27,243 nucleotides of DNA from IMG/VR virus record IMGVR_UViG_3300022934_000141, positions 1-27,243 of that record; one strand, 5' to 3'. This DNA is from a virus. The notes beneath the pieces are model-generated. The model was not told the origin of the DNA, ran no database searches, and saw only the letters and a list, made by a program, of their open reading frames with translations. This document shows positions 16,090 to 22,561 of this stretch, in pieces. The first letter of the stretch is position 1, and the number at the start of each line of letters is the position of its first letter. Both the position numbers and the translations under genes were made by a program.

Positions 16090-16418
16090 GATATTACAAT
16101 TGTGACTGTACCAACTGATGTTACAGGATTCAAGTCTCTTGTTTCTGTCGAAGGTTGCATTCCATTAGAGGTAAAAGGACTGTCTCCTGGAGCTCCAACA
16201 AAAACGGTTACTGGTTCTTGTCTCGCTGGTCGTGTCCATGGAAGAGCCTGTGCATCAGCACTATGATGTGGAGGATCTAACTGAGGATGTTTCGGTTCAA
16301 AACACTCAGGACAAGTCATCAGACCATTCCATTCTTTTTTTACTTGGTGAAACTTATACTGTTGACCACATCGATCACAGATAGCTAAAGCATGTTTACC
16401 TGTAGCAAAGGTAGCCAT
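16086..16418 (-). CDS. Small zinc-ribbon virion-region protein
   Basis: A 110-residue protein. Cys14 and Cys17 in ICDRCGQQY and Cys36 and Cys39 in TCPECFEPKHPQL form a CxxC-x18-CxxC zinc ribbon. The C-terminal half is Pro/Thr-rich (PARQEPVTVFVGAPGD) and ends in beta-forming residues. Similar proteins occur between connector genes in marine phages. It overlaps the next gene by 4 bases (ATGA) and follows the 227-residue connector by one base, so it is likely co-translated with connector components. DNA contact or structural stabilisation is possible; function is not known. Confidence 0.75.
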   Translation of the reverse strand: MATFATGKHALAICDRCGQQYKFHQVKKEWNGLMTCPECFEPKHPQLDPPHHSADAQALPWTRPARQEPVTVFVGAPGDSPFTSNGMQPSTETRDLNPVTSVGTVTIVIS

Positions 16419-16419
16419 A

Positions 16420-17103
16420 TTATGATCCGTTTATAAAATAGTTTTGAGGAGTTAGATGTAGAGAGGCTCGTTGACCGTCTTCCGTTAATGCTCTTTGTAA
16501 TTCATCTTCATAATAAAGTTTAAGAGTTTGAGTCATTTGAGGATTCTTCTTTTGAGAAAGATAAAACGCTAGTCCTGATACCATACAAGGTAAAAACCTA
16601 AAAGGTGCATCAGGCTGATTTGTATAAGCTCCGACATCCTGTATTCTTCCAATGTAATTGTAGTTTATCTGTGTATCTGTTGTATTAGGTGTTTGATACA
16701 AATTAATTACAACATTAGAAAGATTTCTCTCTACATAATACTGAGTAGGTTGTCCTTGAGAAAATTTATTTGGAATAGCTTGATACTCTGAACGAGATAT
16801 TTTTGTCATTGTAGTATCAGTTGTTGTTCCACTAGAAACTGTTCTAAAAGTCATTTCTAAAACATCACTGGCATCGCTAGGAGCAGTGTATGTTGTCGTG
16901 CCTGCTACCAAATTAGTAGTTTGATTTTCTACTTTCCATAAATGAATACCTCTGTTCATCCATTCTTGAAATAAAATATTAAGGCTACGTCTTGCAGATT
17001 TTAAATCATAACCAGAACGAGTTTGAATACCACAGCGTTCATACGCGTCCTCAATAACGTCGTCTATATCTAAATTAAAAGTAGTTGTTCCAGAGGTAGC
17101 CAT
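16420..17103 (-). CDS. Head-tail adaptor, P22 gp4-like
   Basis: A 227-residue protein. The N-terminal helical part DIDDVIEDAYERCGIQTRSG followed by LNILFQEWMNRGIHLWKVE strongly recalls P22 gp4-like head-completion adaptors that bind below the portal dodecamer. A beta-rich middle (residues about 65-150) carries TTYTAPSDASDVLEM, and the C-terminus is helical with AFYLSQKKNP and LYYEDELQRAL. It is the first of the connector genes in transcription order after the small basic gene group. Named by motif recall. Confidence 0.75.
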   Translation of the reverse strand: MATSGTTTFNLDIDDVIEDAYERCGIQTRSGYDLKSARRSLNILFQEWMNRGIHLWKVENQTTNLVAGTTTYTAPSDASDVLEMTFRTVSSGTTTDTTMTKISRSEYQAIPNKFSQGQPTQYYVERNLSNVVINLYQTPNTTDTQINYNYIGRIQDVGAYTNQPDAPFRFLPCMVSGLAFYLSQKKNPQMTQTLKLYYEDELQRALTEDGQRASLHLTPQNYFINGS

Positions 17104-17105
17104 TA

Positions 17106-17270
17106 TTAATTAACCGTCTCTCCCATAGCCATTCTTTTGTGTTGATTTATAGCGCCACCTGATTTCATTTTTTTCATCATGCCACCACCACGCTTCTTCA
17201 TCATTCCTCCACCACGCTTCTTCATCATTCCCCCACCTCTTTTTTTGATTACTTGTTTCTTTTTCATCAT
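17106..17270 (-). CDS. Tiny basic protein with KKRGGGMM repeats
   Basis: A 54-residue protein from ATG 17270, which overlaps the preceding TGA (ATGA); AAGGGAG lies upstream. After MMKKKQVIKK come three tandem K-K-R-G-G-G-M-M units encoded by near-identical 24-base repeats, then MKKMKSGGAINQHKRMAMG. It is very rich in Lys, Gly and Met and probably disordered. Similar Met/Lys/Gly micro-proteins are common in marine phages but uncharacterised. A role in binding nucleic acid or membrane is only a guess. Confidence 0.7.
   Translation of the reverse strand: MMKKKQVIKKRGGGMMKKRGGGMMKKRGGGMMKKMKSGGAINQHKRMAMGETVN
17176..17235 (-). repeat. 24-base tandem repeats inside a coding gene
   Basis: Two and a half nearly identical 24-base units (core CACGCTTCTTCATCATTC on the plus strand) encode K-K-R-G-G-G-M-M. 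They differ only by synonymous third-base changes in the Gly codons. Copy number could change in frame by slippage or recombination. Confidence 0.65.
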
Positions 17271-17716
17271 GATTTGACTCCCTTTTTAAAAAGTTTTTCG
17301 TACGTACTTTGGCGCTCAGCTACTACTTCATTGTAGTATTCCTTTGGCCATTTCTCATAATAGCCTATCTTATGCAGTTTGCAACTTGCTTCATAAAGTT
17401 GTTTAAACTTCTGTATGAGCATCATGGAATACTCTAGTTCAGAGTGTTCGACAGGTTCCTCAGTTGGGTCACAAAGAAAAGCTTCGCTGTCAGGATCAGC
17501 AGGAGTTTTTGGATGAAATCCCATAAAATATACATCTTTTCTGTTATAAGTTTTGTTATAAAAATCTATTTTTTCTTGAAATTGTTCAGGACTATATTGT
17601 TCAAAAAAAGGGTCACAGTAAATTATAATATCATGTTCTTTTTTGTTCCAAGACTTAATAACGGAAGTTAACTGTTTTTCATATTTAGATTTATCCATAC
17701 GAACTTCAATTCGCAA
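17267..17716 (-). CDS. C-terminal part of DUF1415-like protein, cut by in-frame TGA
   Basis: A 149-codon open frame starting at TTG 17716 (ATG 17698 is an alternative), reading LRIEVRMDKSKYEKQLTSVI, then HDIIIYCDPFFEQYSPEQF, DVYFMGFHPKTPADPDSEAF and a helical C-terminus. It resembles the rear part of a family whose N-terminus reads W-x-x-x-V-L...CPFA...LRIEV (DUF1415-like), and exactly that N-terminus lies upstream in the same frame, separated by one TGA. So the gene was probably a single protein of about 195 residues. The family function is unknown. It may be expressed by reinitiation, by readthrough or not at all. Confidence 0.65.
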   Translation of the reverse strand: MRIEVRMDKSKYEKQLTSVIKSWNKKEHDIIIYCDPFFEQYSPEQFQEKIDFYNKTYNRKDVYFMGFHPKTPADPDSEAFLCDPTEEPVEHSELEYSMMLIQKFKQLYEASCKLHKIGYYEKWPKEYYNEVVAERQSTYEKLFKKGVKS

Positions 17717-17731
17717 TTTTTTATCTTTTCT

Positions 17732-17851
17732 TCATTTAGCGGCAAAAGGACAAGCAGGAAAACCGATATGTTTGTTCATTGGTTCTAAGACAGTCTTAGA
17801 CCAGTTAATAACGTCTTTTTTTATTTCTTCAGCTTTTCTTTTTCTTGACAA
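17732..17851 (-). pseudogene. N-terminal fragment upstream of in-frame TGA
   Basis: From TTG 17851 the frame reads SRKRKAEEIKKDVINWSKTV, then LEPMNKHIGF and PACPFAAK, stopping at TGA 17734-17732. After five sense codons the same frame continues into the 149-codon segment. The W-x-x-x-V and C-P-F-A motifs are the expected start of the same family, so this is the broken front half of one gene. It overlaps the DUF5872-like gene upstream by 23 bases. One base (TGG to TGA) would restore continuity. Confidence 0.6.
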
Positions 17852-18086
17852 ATGTTTTTACCATTGTGGGTTTACCTCCAGGATTACCTGCGGCTCTTTT
17901 ACGTCTGACTGCTGAAGCTTTCTGACCTTTTGTCATACTTCTTGCTTTTGCAAGCGGAACACATTTTGGATATTTTCTTTTAGAACCTTTAGAACGTCCA
18001 CAAGGTTGATATTTACCGTCTTTTTTAGGAGCACCAATATCTACCCATTTCTCAGCTACCCATTTACGTAAACCACCCTTAGCCAT
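17829..18086 (-). CDS. Basic DUF5872-like protein
   Basis: An 85-residue protein from ATG 18086, which overlaps the preceding stop (TAATG); an upstream in-frame ATG at 18134 would add an unlikely leader. It reads AKGGLRKWVAEKWVDIGAPK, then QPCGRSKGSKRKYPKCVPLA and AVRRKRAAGNPGGKPTMVKT. This pattern is what I remember as DUF5872, small basic proteins found in phages and other large viruses. Two Cys flank a Lys/Arg-rich loop, perhaps a metal or DNA-binding knuckle. Function unknown. Confidence 0.75.
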   Translation of the reverse strand: MAKGGLRKWVAEKWVDIGAPKKDGKYQPCGRSKGSKRKYPKCVPLAKARSMTKGQKASAVRRKRAAGNPGGKPTMVKTFVKKKKS

Positions 18087-18346
18087 TAGAATTTCTGCGT
18101 AACTTTTCTTTTTTCTTCCATAACAGCACCACAACCTTTTGCAATACCACCTTGATCATAACTAGAAATCTTTTTTCTTTGCTGAGAGATAGATCCTCCA
18201 TTGGCTTTTTTCTTTACCTTCTTCTTCCCTCCTGGAGTAACTTTTCCTGAACATACAGCACTTGCATACATATTTGCATAAGCTGATGGGTACACTTTAA
18301 ATTTCCTCTTAGCGGCCGCTTTACCTCTTGCACATAATTTACCCAT
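18086..18346 (-). CDS. Basic conserved phage protein MGKLCARGKAAAKRK
   Basis: The start at ATG 18346 is supported by GAGGAG seven bases upstream; a longer frame from 18418 gives a non-conserved leader. The 86-residue protein begins MGKLCARGKAAAKRKFKVYP, then SAYANMYASAVCSGKVTPGG, a Lys-rich linker, and ends YDQGGIAKGCGAVMEEKRKV. Three Cys and very many Lys are evident. I recall this N-terminus as highly conserved in marine phages. It probably contacts DNA or RNA, or is packed in the virion; no function is established to my knowledge. Confidence 0.75.
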   Translation of the reverse strand: MGKLCARGKAAAKRKFKVYPSAYANMYASAVCSGKVTPGGKKKVKKKANGGSISQQRKKISSYDQGGIAKGCGAVMEEKRKVTQKF

Positions 18347-18482
18347 CTTGTTTCTCCTCGTGTTCACAGACTGCGCACTCACACATACAAGTTTGCTCGC
18401 AGTGACAAGTACATCCACATTTTACACATTGCTCCATCATTGACTCACACTTTATGCAAAGCTTATCACAGCCATCACACAT
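18339..18482 (-). CDS. 47-residue protein with 13 cysteines
   Basis: This small frame runs from ATG 18482, immediately after the TAA of the preceding gene, to TAA at 18339, overlapping the next gene start by 8 bases. The 47 residues contain 13 Cys at positions 2, 5, 9, 12, 19, 22, 24, 26, 28, 32, 34, 36 and 39, in CxxC and CxC spacings, plus His at 27 and 41; the C-terminus is charged (EHEEKQDG). The spacing resembles metallothioneins or multi-zinc knuckles. The precise fit between two coding neighbours supports reality. Zinc, copper or iron-sulfur binding is inferred. Confidence 0.65.
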   Translation of the reverse strand: MCDGCDKLCIKCESMMEQCVKCGCTCHCEQTCMCECAVCEHEEKQDG

Positions 18483-18647
18483 TTATTTTACTCTACCACC
18501 TTTTTTCATATATCCCATTTTGTTTCTTACCTTCGTAGGTAATTTTTTTAGTCCCTTATTTTTAGCTGGGACAGGTTTTAGTTTCTTTTTCATTTTTCTA
18601 CCTCCTGTAGATACTTCTTGCTGCATTTGTGCTCTTGAAATAGCCAT
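18483..18647 (-). CDS. 54-residue basic protein ending MGYMKKGGRVK
   Basis: From ATG 18647, which overlaps the stop of the TM/coiled-coil gene (TAATG), to TAA 18483. It begins MAISRAQMQQEVSTGGRKMK and continues with Lys-rich sequence (KPVPAKNKGLKKLPTKVRNK), ending MGYMKKGGRVK. It is strongly basic and probably unstructured apart from the N-terminal helix. Similar M-K-K-G-G peptides recur in marine phages. Function unknown; part of a run of tiny basic genes. Confidence 0.65.
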   Translation of the reverse strand: MAISRAQMQQEVSTGGRKMKKKLKPVPAKNKGLKKLPTKVRNKMGYMKKGGRVK

Positions 18648-18868
18648 TAATAATCCATAGTCTTGATTAGGAACTCTTCAATCCATTGAGTTCTATCATC
18701 AAGCATTAATAATCTATCTTTGATAATAGCAATATCCTGTTGCATTTGTGCAACAGTGTCTGCTTTCTTTTCGACTGCGTTTAATCTTTCAGACCACATA
18801 CCCCAAGTCATAGCTAAAGTTGCTACTAATACTATGTACGGAAGTATTGTTTTTAGATCTAGTTTCAT
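18647..18868 (-). CDS. Small membrane protein with coiled coil
   Basis: A 73-residue protein: TM segment ILPYIVLVATLAMTWGMW (about 8-25), then an amphipathic coiled coil SERLNAVEKKADTVAQMQQD and IAIIKDRLLMLDDRTQWIEE. The N-terminus is short and positive, so the coiled coil probably faces the periplasm. The start is ATGA-coupled to the larger TM/coiled-coil gene before it. One-TM plus coiled coil resembles inner-membrane spanin or haemolysin XhlA-type proteins, but no catalytic or lipobox feature is seen. Confidence 0.75.
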   Translation of the reverse strand: MKLDLKTILPYIVLVATLAMTWGMWSERLNAVEKKADTVAQMQQDIAIIKDRLLMLDDRTQWIEEFLIKTMDY

Positions 18869-19326
18869 TTTGATTTTGCACTCATATCATTTAAAGGGTT
18901 ATTTAACGCTTTATTTATAGACAAGTTTAACTCATCTTCAATAATTTTCAACTCGTCAAATATTTCTCTTGTATCTTCTTTTTGTCTATCTTCAATGTCA
19001 TTAACTATTTCTGTAATATGTCTAATATCATTATTCATAGACCTTAAATCAGTCTTCATATCGTTCTTTAAATCTTTAGCAACATCAGCCACTAAGGTAA
19101 TCTCATCGAGAATAGAATCTATTTCTGCTTTTAAAACTGCTATTTTTTCATCATAAGAGGATAAATCAGGTGCTGTGTATTCTTCTATTTTGGCTTTCAT
19201 ATCTAAGTAATCATCGTAAAACTTATAACCAGTCCATCCACCACCGACAATAGCGCCAATTAAAGAAAGGATAATGAAGAATTTTCCTCCGGAAAACTTA
19301 AGTCCCTGATACTCAATACTGGCCAT
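18865..19326 (-). CDS. TM-anchored coiled-coil protein, spanin-like
   Basis: A 153-residue protein: short N-terminus, TM segment FFIILSLIGAIVGGGWTGYK (about 16-35), then 110 residues of charged coiled coil (for example IAVLKAEIDSILDEITLVAD, HITEIVNDIEDRQKEDTREI). The long helical domain probably lies outside the inner membrane. Such architecture is shared by i-spanins, but no o-spanin lipoprotein with a clear lipobox follows. The start overlaps the 482-residue secreted protein by 14 bases; it has GGAGATGATTA upstream. Confidence 0.75.
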   Translation of the reverse strand: MASIEYQGLKFSGGKFFIILSLIGAIVGGGWTGYKFYDDYLDMKAKIEEYTAPDLSSYDEKIAVLKAEIDSILDEITLVADVAKDLKNDMKTDLRSMNNDIRHITEIVNDIEDRQKEDTREIFDELKIIEDELNLSINKALNNPLNDMSAKSK

Positions 19327-20761
19327 TAATCATCTCCTGAATAGTATTTTCTTGTGCCATGTTGAACAAAATACCATACTGATCTTCTATTGTCTTGTTT
19401 AAATATTCATTAACATCGGTATCAACTATTGTTGATTGTGCATCAAAGAATGTTTTTGTATTACCAAGCATCTGCATGACAATTAAAGTTTTTGTTTGAG
19501 CAGCATCGTCATATCTAGCCTTATCATCAATTTTCTTGACTATTTTAGTAGCAGCTTTTTCTTTCTCTGATACCTTAGGTTCTGATGATTTCTCTTCTTC
19601 TACCGTTTCTTTTGAATCTTCTTCTTTTTGTAGTGTTTGTGGTTTTTCTGGTTCTGGTTCTGGTTGTTCTTCTTGAGACTCTTCTGTAGTTCCTTCTGGC
19701 TCAGGTTCAACTACCTCAACTTCTTCCATTTCCATTTGAATCTCAGTTTCTACTTCAGTTTCAACTTGAACAATCTCAGCTTCAGGTTCTGGTATATCGA
19801 GCTTTAATTCTGCTATTTCAATTTCAACACTTTCGTAAGTAATTTCTTCTTGTACAGTTTCTATGGGTGTAAACTCAACTTCACCAGAATCATCTATTTT
19901 AATATCATTGTATTCAATAATTTCTTCTATCAAATCTATTTGAGTAGGATCTGTAATATTTAAATAAACTATTTCCTCTACTGTAGTTATTTGTTGTTCA
20001 ATGATAGTAGAAATAACATTATAGAAAACATTAACCGATACATCGTCAAACATAGGACCAACAGCAAGATTGATATCTCGACCACCGATTTCGATTGTAA
20101 CTTTGCTTAGAACGCCACTGAAATCAAAAGACCCATTGTATGTTTGGTAGCCTGAGGCAACTCCAGATTCAGACAAGATATCAGTACCTGCAAAGACGGT
20201 AGTCCCTCCACCAGTTCCTGTAACGTGCATGTAGATTCTATCTTGAGCATCTTGTTTATCGACTTTTATGGAATATGTAACCTCACCACCGTTATCTATG
20301 TTTAAATCAGAAATGTCAACTTCTTGATAAAAAGTAGAACCCATGCCATCAACTAGCATACGAGATTTATTATCATCACTGCCTGTAATTTCTGCACAAG
20401 TATCAGTTCCTAAATCACCACAGTAAGTTCCTGATGGTATACTCGCAGGCCCTTCACCACCCCAATCATAATCCATATCTCCTTCATATCTTTCAATAGA
20501 TAAAAAACCTTCTTCATATTCAAGAATATCACCAGAGTCTTCATTAGTAACAGTGGTTGTGGTAGTTGTTTTGGTTGTAGTCGTAGTGAAGATAATTTCT
20601 GTACCTTTATCTTCTTCTGTTTTTTCTAGAGTGACTTGCTCATCAATAGTGACACCTGGAGTACAAAGTCCTTCAGCATTGGGTAAACAGTCTGCTTTAG
20701 AGGATAAGGAAGCCAGTAGCAATAATAAACAAAGTTTTGAAAAGAGCAGCATTTTGTGCAT
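19313..20761 (-). CDS. Secreted acidic protein with carbohydrate-binding-like domain
   Basis: A 482-residue protein. Residues 1-23 form a signal peptide (KLCLLLLLASLSSKA), without a clear lipobox. A Thr-rich stretch (59-72) precedes a beta-sandwich-like domain (about 108-250) that includes TYCGDLGTDTCAEITGSDDN, FYQEVDISDLNI and MFDDVSVNVFY, the last typical of the closing strand of galactose-binding-like domains. Residues 300-400 are Glu/Pro-rich repeats (EPEPEGTTEESQEEQPEPEP). The C-terminus is helical. The start has AAGGAG eight bases upstream inside the preceding gene, and the two genes overlap by 65 bases. No function is known to me. Confidence 0.75.
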   Translation of the reverse strand: MHKMLLFSKLCLLLLLASLSSKADCLPNAEGLCTPGVTIDEQVTLEKTEEDKGTEIIFTTTTTKTTTTTTVTNEDSGDILEYEEGFLSIERYEGDMDYDWGGEGPASIPSGTYCGDLGTDTCAEITGSDDNKSRMLVDGMGSTFYQEVDISDLNIDNGGEVTYSIKVDKQDAQDRIYMHVTGTGGGTTVFAGTDILSESGVASGYQTYNGSFDFSGVLSKVTIEIGGRDINLAVGPMFDDVSVNVFYNVISTIIEQQITTVEEIVYLNITDPTQIDLIEEIIEYNDIKIDDSGEVEFTPIETVQEEITYESVEIEIAELKLDIPEPEAEIVQVETEVETEIQMEMEEVEVVEPEPEGTTEESQEEQPEPEPEKPQTLQKEEDSKETVEEEKSSEPKVSEKEKAATKIVKKIDDKARYDDAAQTKTLIVMQMLGNTKTFFDAQSTIVDTDVNEYLNKTIEDQYGILFNMAQENTIQEMINGQY

Positions 20762-21266
20762 CAGTGAACTCCTTAGGTTCTAGTTTGTTGGCTTGAACGT
20801 ATTCTGTTTTGTATTTACTTCCGTCTGGAATTTCATCTGGATTGTCAGTCCAATATTGAGCAGCTTCAGCGCCTATGGATCCTCGTGCAGGACAAGGGGT
20901 CCCAGCATCGGTCATGGCGTCCCAAACACGACTGTCTTGACATAATATTGATACTGCCGCCACTTTCATGCCATAGGCATACATAGAACGACTTAGCTTT
21001 AATTTCTGACATAGCTCATCGTCAATGACGTATCCTGTAGCTAATCCTAAAACGTTATTTTGAACGCTAGAGCCAACAGAAACTTTACATATATCATTAT
21101 TTGTGACCATTGAATTTGGTGCAGAAGCTGTTGGTGGTGTTGAATTTGTTACTACCGTGCTGGACACGGTATTTGTCTCAGCGTGAGATTTTTTTTGAAA
21201 GCCTATAAAAAGAACAAAAGTTATTAAGATCGCTGAACATAACCACATAAACCAATCTTGTCTCAT
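20697..21266 (-). CDS. Exported protein with N- and C-terminal hydrophobic segments
   Basis: A 189-residue protein. An N-terminal hydrophobic helix (about 7-23) followed by SHA gives a plausible signal peptide with cleavage near residue 29. The body has four Cys (KLSRSMYAYGMKVAAVSILC, TPCPARGS) and a hydrophobic C-terminus ALFKTLFIIATGFLIL that would anchor it in a membrane. The ATG directly follows the previous TAA, with GGAGATGT upstream. The last 65 bases also encode the signal peptide of the next protein. Unknown function; part of an envelope-directed gene block. Confidence 0.75.
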   Translation of the reverse strand: MRQDWFMWLCSAILITFVLFIGFQKKSHAETNTVSSTVVTNSTPPTASAPNSMVTNNDICKVSVGSSVQNNVLGLATGYVIDDELCQKLKLSRSMYAYGMKVAAVSILCQDSRVWDAMTDAGTPCPARGSIGAEAAQYWTDNPDEIPDGSKYKTEYVQANKLEPKEFTDAQNAALFKTLFIIATGFLIL

Positions 21267-21551
21267 TTAACATCTCCAACGTTTACGAGCTTGTCTTAAT
21301 CTTGAGTTAGGATCTTTTGCAGCTTTGGGAAATTTTTTCATTTGTCCTGCTGATCGAGCGCAAAAAGACTTTCTTCTTTTAGCAGCCTTACTTCCAGGTT
21401 TTACCTTACCTGTAACAGCAGTTTTTAGTTTAGAACCAGGATTCTCTCGTCTATAACGAGCGACACCTGCTTTAGTCATTCCCGCTCCACTTTTAGTGGA
21501 ACGGAAATATTTTTTTGTTTTAGGTGGTTGCTTGTCAGCTTTCCTAGTCAT
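21267..21551 (-). CDS. Highly basic DUF6321-like protein
   Basis: A 94-residue protein with more than a quarter Lys/Arg. It reads KYFRSTKSGAGMTKAGVARY, RRENPGSKLKTAVTGKVKPG, SKAAKRRKSFCARSAGQMKK and ends RQARKRWRC. The AGxTxxGxxxYRRxNPGSxLK...RRKSFCARxxG pattern is what I recall as DUF6321 in phages. Two Cys near the C-terminal half. The charge suggests binding to nucleic acid, perhaps in the virion; not established. The start overlaps the preceding stop by 8 bases. Confidence 0.75.
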   Translation of the reverse strand: MTRKADKQPPKTKKYFRSTKSGAGMTKAGVARYRRENPGSKLKTAVTGKVKPGSKAAKRRKSFCARSAGQMKKFPKAAKDPNSRLRQARKRWRC

Positions 21552-21957
21552 ACTTTTTTACCCACTCACACCAAACTGTAAACTCTTGACCTGCTACTGT
21601 AGTTGCAGGAATTTCCAATTTTACATCTCCTGTGTATCCTGTAGCTTGAGTGTTATCAAGACCACCAAAAGAAGAGAAGTCAAAATTGTTGTCATAGTTT
21701 AACGATAAGAAAGGAACGTCGGCAGTAGCATCCCAAGTAAGAGTGGCAGAAGAGTTTGCTGTTCCACCACCACTATACCAAATTTTATTTAAGGATACTT
21801 GTGTACATGCTTCACCAGCTTTATTAGTAGCTAAAGCAGATACATCGACAAGAGTAATTGAGCTAGTATTGCCACCATCACAAGATACAAAACAAGTGTT
21901 AATCATTTTACGATCACCTTGAAATTGAATTGTAGGTCCTGTTACTGTGTTAGCCAT
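21544..21957 (-). CDS. Beta-rich virion protein, unknown role
   Basis: A 137-residue protein with a beta-sandwich composition: TGPTIQFQGDRKMINTCFVS, then TLVDVSALATNKAGEACTQV, LNKIWYSGGGTANSSATLTW and a C-terminal EFTVWCEWVKKYD. No signal peptide. It follows the 158-residue capsid-region protein with a strong AAGGAGT ribosome binding site. It is probably a head accessory or decoration protein by location and composition; no family could be named. Confidence 0.72.
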   Translation of the reverse strand: MANTVTGPTIQFQGDRKMINTCFVSCDGGNTSSITLVDVSALATNKAGEACTQVSLNKIWYSGGGTANSSATLTWDATADVPFLSLNYDNNFDFSSFGGLDNTQATGYTGDVKLEIPATTVAGQEFTVWCEWVKKYD

Positions 21958-21967
21958 GATTTACTCC

Positions 21968-22444
21968 TTACGCAGGTACGTCGCCAGCAAGTGCTATTTG
22001 AGCGTTTTGTAAATATTTTACAGTTACTGTTGCATTACCTGTGGTTCCATCACCATCTGTTCCTGTAAAATCAGCAAGAACTTGAATGTCAGTTGAACCA
22101 ACATTTGATGCTTCAGTATCTAAAGTACCATAAGTTGTGCCTAAAGCTTTGACGTTTGCAGTTGCGATAAAAGCATCACCATCATCTGTTGTGCCAACAG
22201 AAACAGTCGCTGCATTAGTATCATCATTTACAGTTGTTACGTTTAAAACAACGTCTGTAATTTGTGAATTTGCAGGAATTGTTCCAATTACCTGATTAAG
22301 ATGTGAAGCACCTGTAATATCAATAAATGCAGATTGTGCCATTACAACTTGGCCTACGTTTTTAACATCAGATCCTAAAGTAGTACCTGTTGTTTCTTTG
22401 ATTGTTCCGGCCTTTACTGGACCAGAAAATGTAGTTGTTCCCAT
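21968..22444 (-). CDS. Capsid-region structural protein
   Basis: A 158-residue protein, Thr/Ala/Val/Asp-rich and poor in charged residues, reading like a secreted or capsid-surface beta-sandwich (HLNQVIGTIPANSQITDVVL, VNDDTNAATVSVGTTDDGDA). It is the first gene after the terminator that closes the major capsid gene, with a good AAAGGAGATAG leader. A head fibre or cement role is possible, inferred from its place and composition. Confidence 0.72.
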   Translation of the reverse strand: MGTTTFSGPVKAGTIKETTGTTLGSDVKNVGQVVMAQSAFIDITGASHLNQVIGTIPANSQITDVVLNVTTVNDDTNAATVSVGTTDDGDAFIATANVKALGTTYGTLDTEASNVGSTDIQVLADFTGTDGDGTTGNATVTVKYLQNAQIALAGDVPA

Positions 22445-22508
22445 GTCTATCTCCTTTTGTTAATAGTCCCCTAAGGGTCATGAGGTTAATAAAGCTACAT
22501 TCTTGCAT

Positions 22509-22544
22509 AAAAAAAGGGCGCAGTCAAAGACATACGCCCTTCTT
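22509..22544 (-). terminator. Intrinsic terminator after the major capsid gene
   Basis: On the minus strand AAGGGCG (complement of 22535-22541) pairs with CGCCCTT (complement of 22514-22520) with a 14-base loop; pairing can extend three more base pairs including one G-U. Seven T residues follow directly (22509-22515). It lies about 20 bases after the capsid stop. It would reduce transcription of everything downstream and favour abundant capsid message. Confidence 0.8.
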
Positions 22545-22561
22545 GTTTAATTAATTATTTA

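Noticed and set aside
17149-17270. 24-base repeats as a CRISPR or phage origin iteron array
   Set aside because: Units are directly adjacent without spacers and are translated as in-frame KKRGGGMM units with synonymous changes.
17267-17851. Alternative genetic code with TGA read as Trp
   Set aside because: Several genes in the window end in TGA with ATGA overlaps, which fits TGA as a normal stop.
19313-20761. Secreted protein as an outer-membrane lipoprotein spanin
   Set aside because: The residues before the Cys (SSKADC) do not form a lipobox and the protein is far too long.
20553-20783. Plus-strand frame rich in Val (MVVVVVLVVVVV)
   Set aside because: It is the complement of the Thr-rich stretch of the secreted 482-residue protein and has no ribosome binding site or family features.
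22445-22500. Near-palindrome CCCCTAAGGG as an operator
   Set aside because: Only one copy and too short to distinguish from chance.
22486-22533. TTGACT with AAGAAT 17 bases on as a promoter downstream of the capsid terminator
   Set aside because: The -35 match lies within the terminator loop and the -10 match is poor; too weak to report as a feature.
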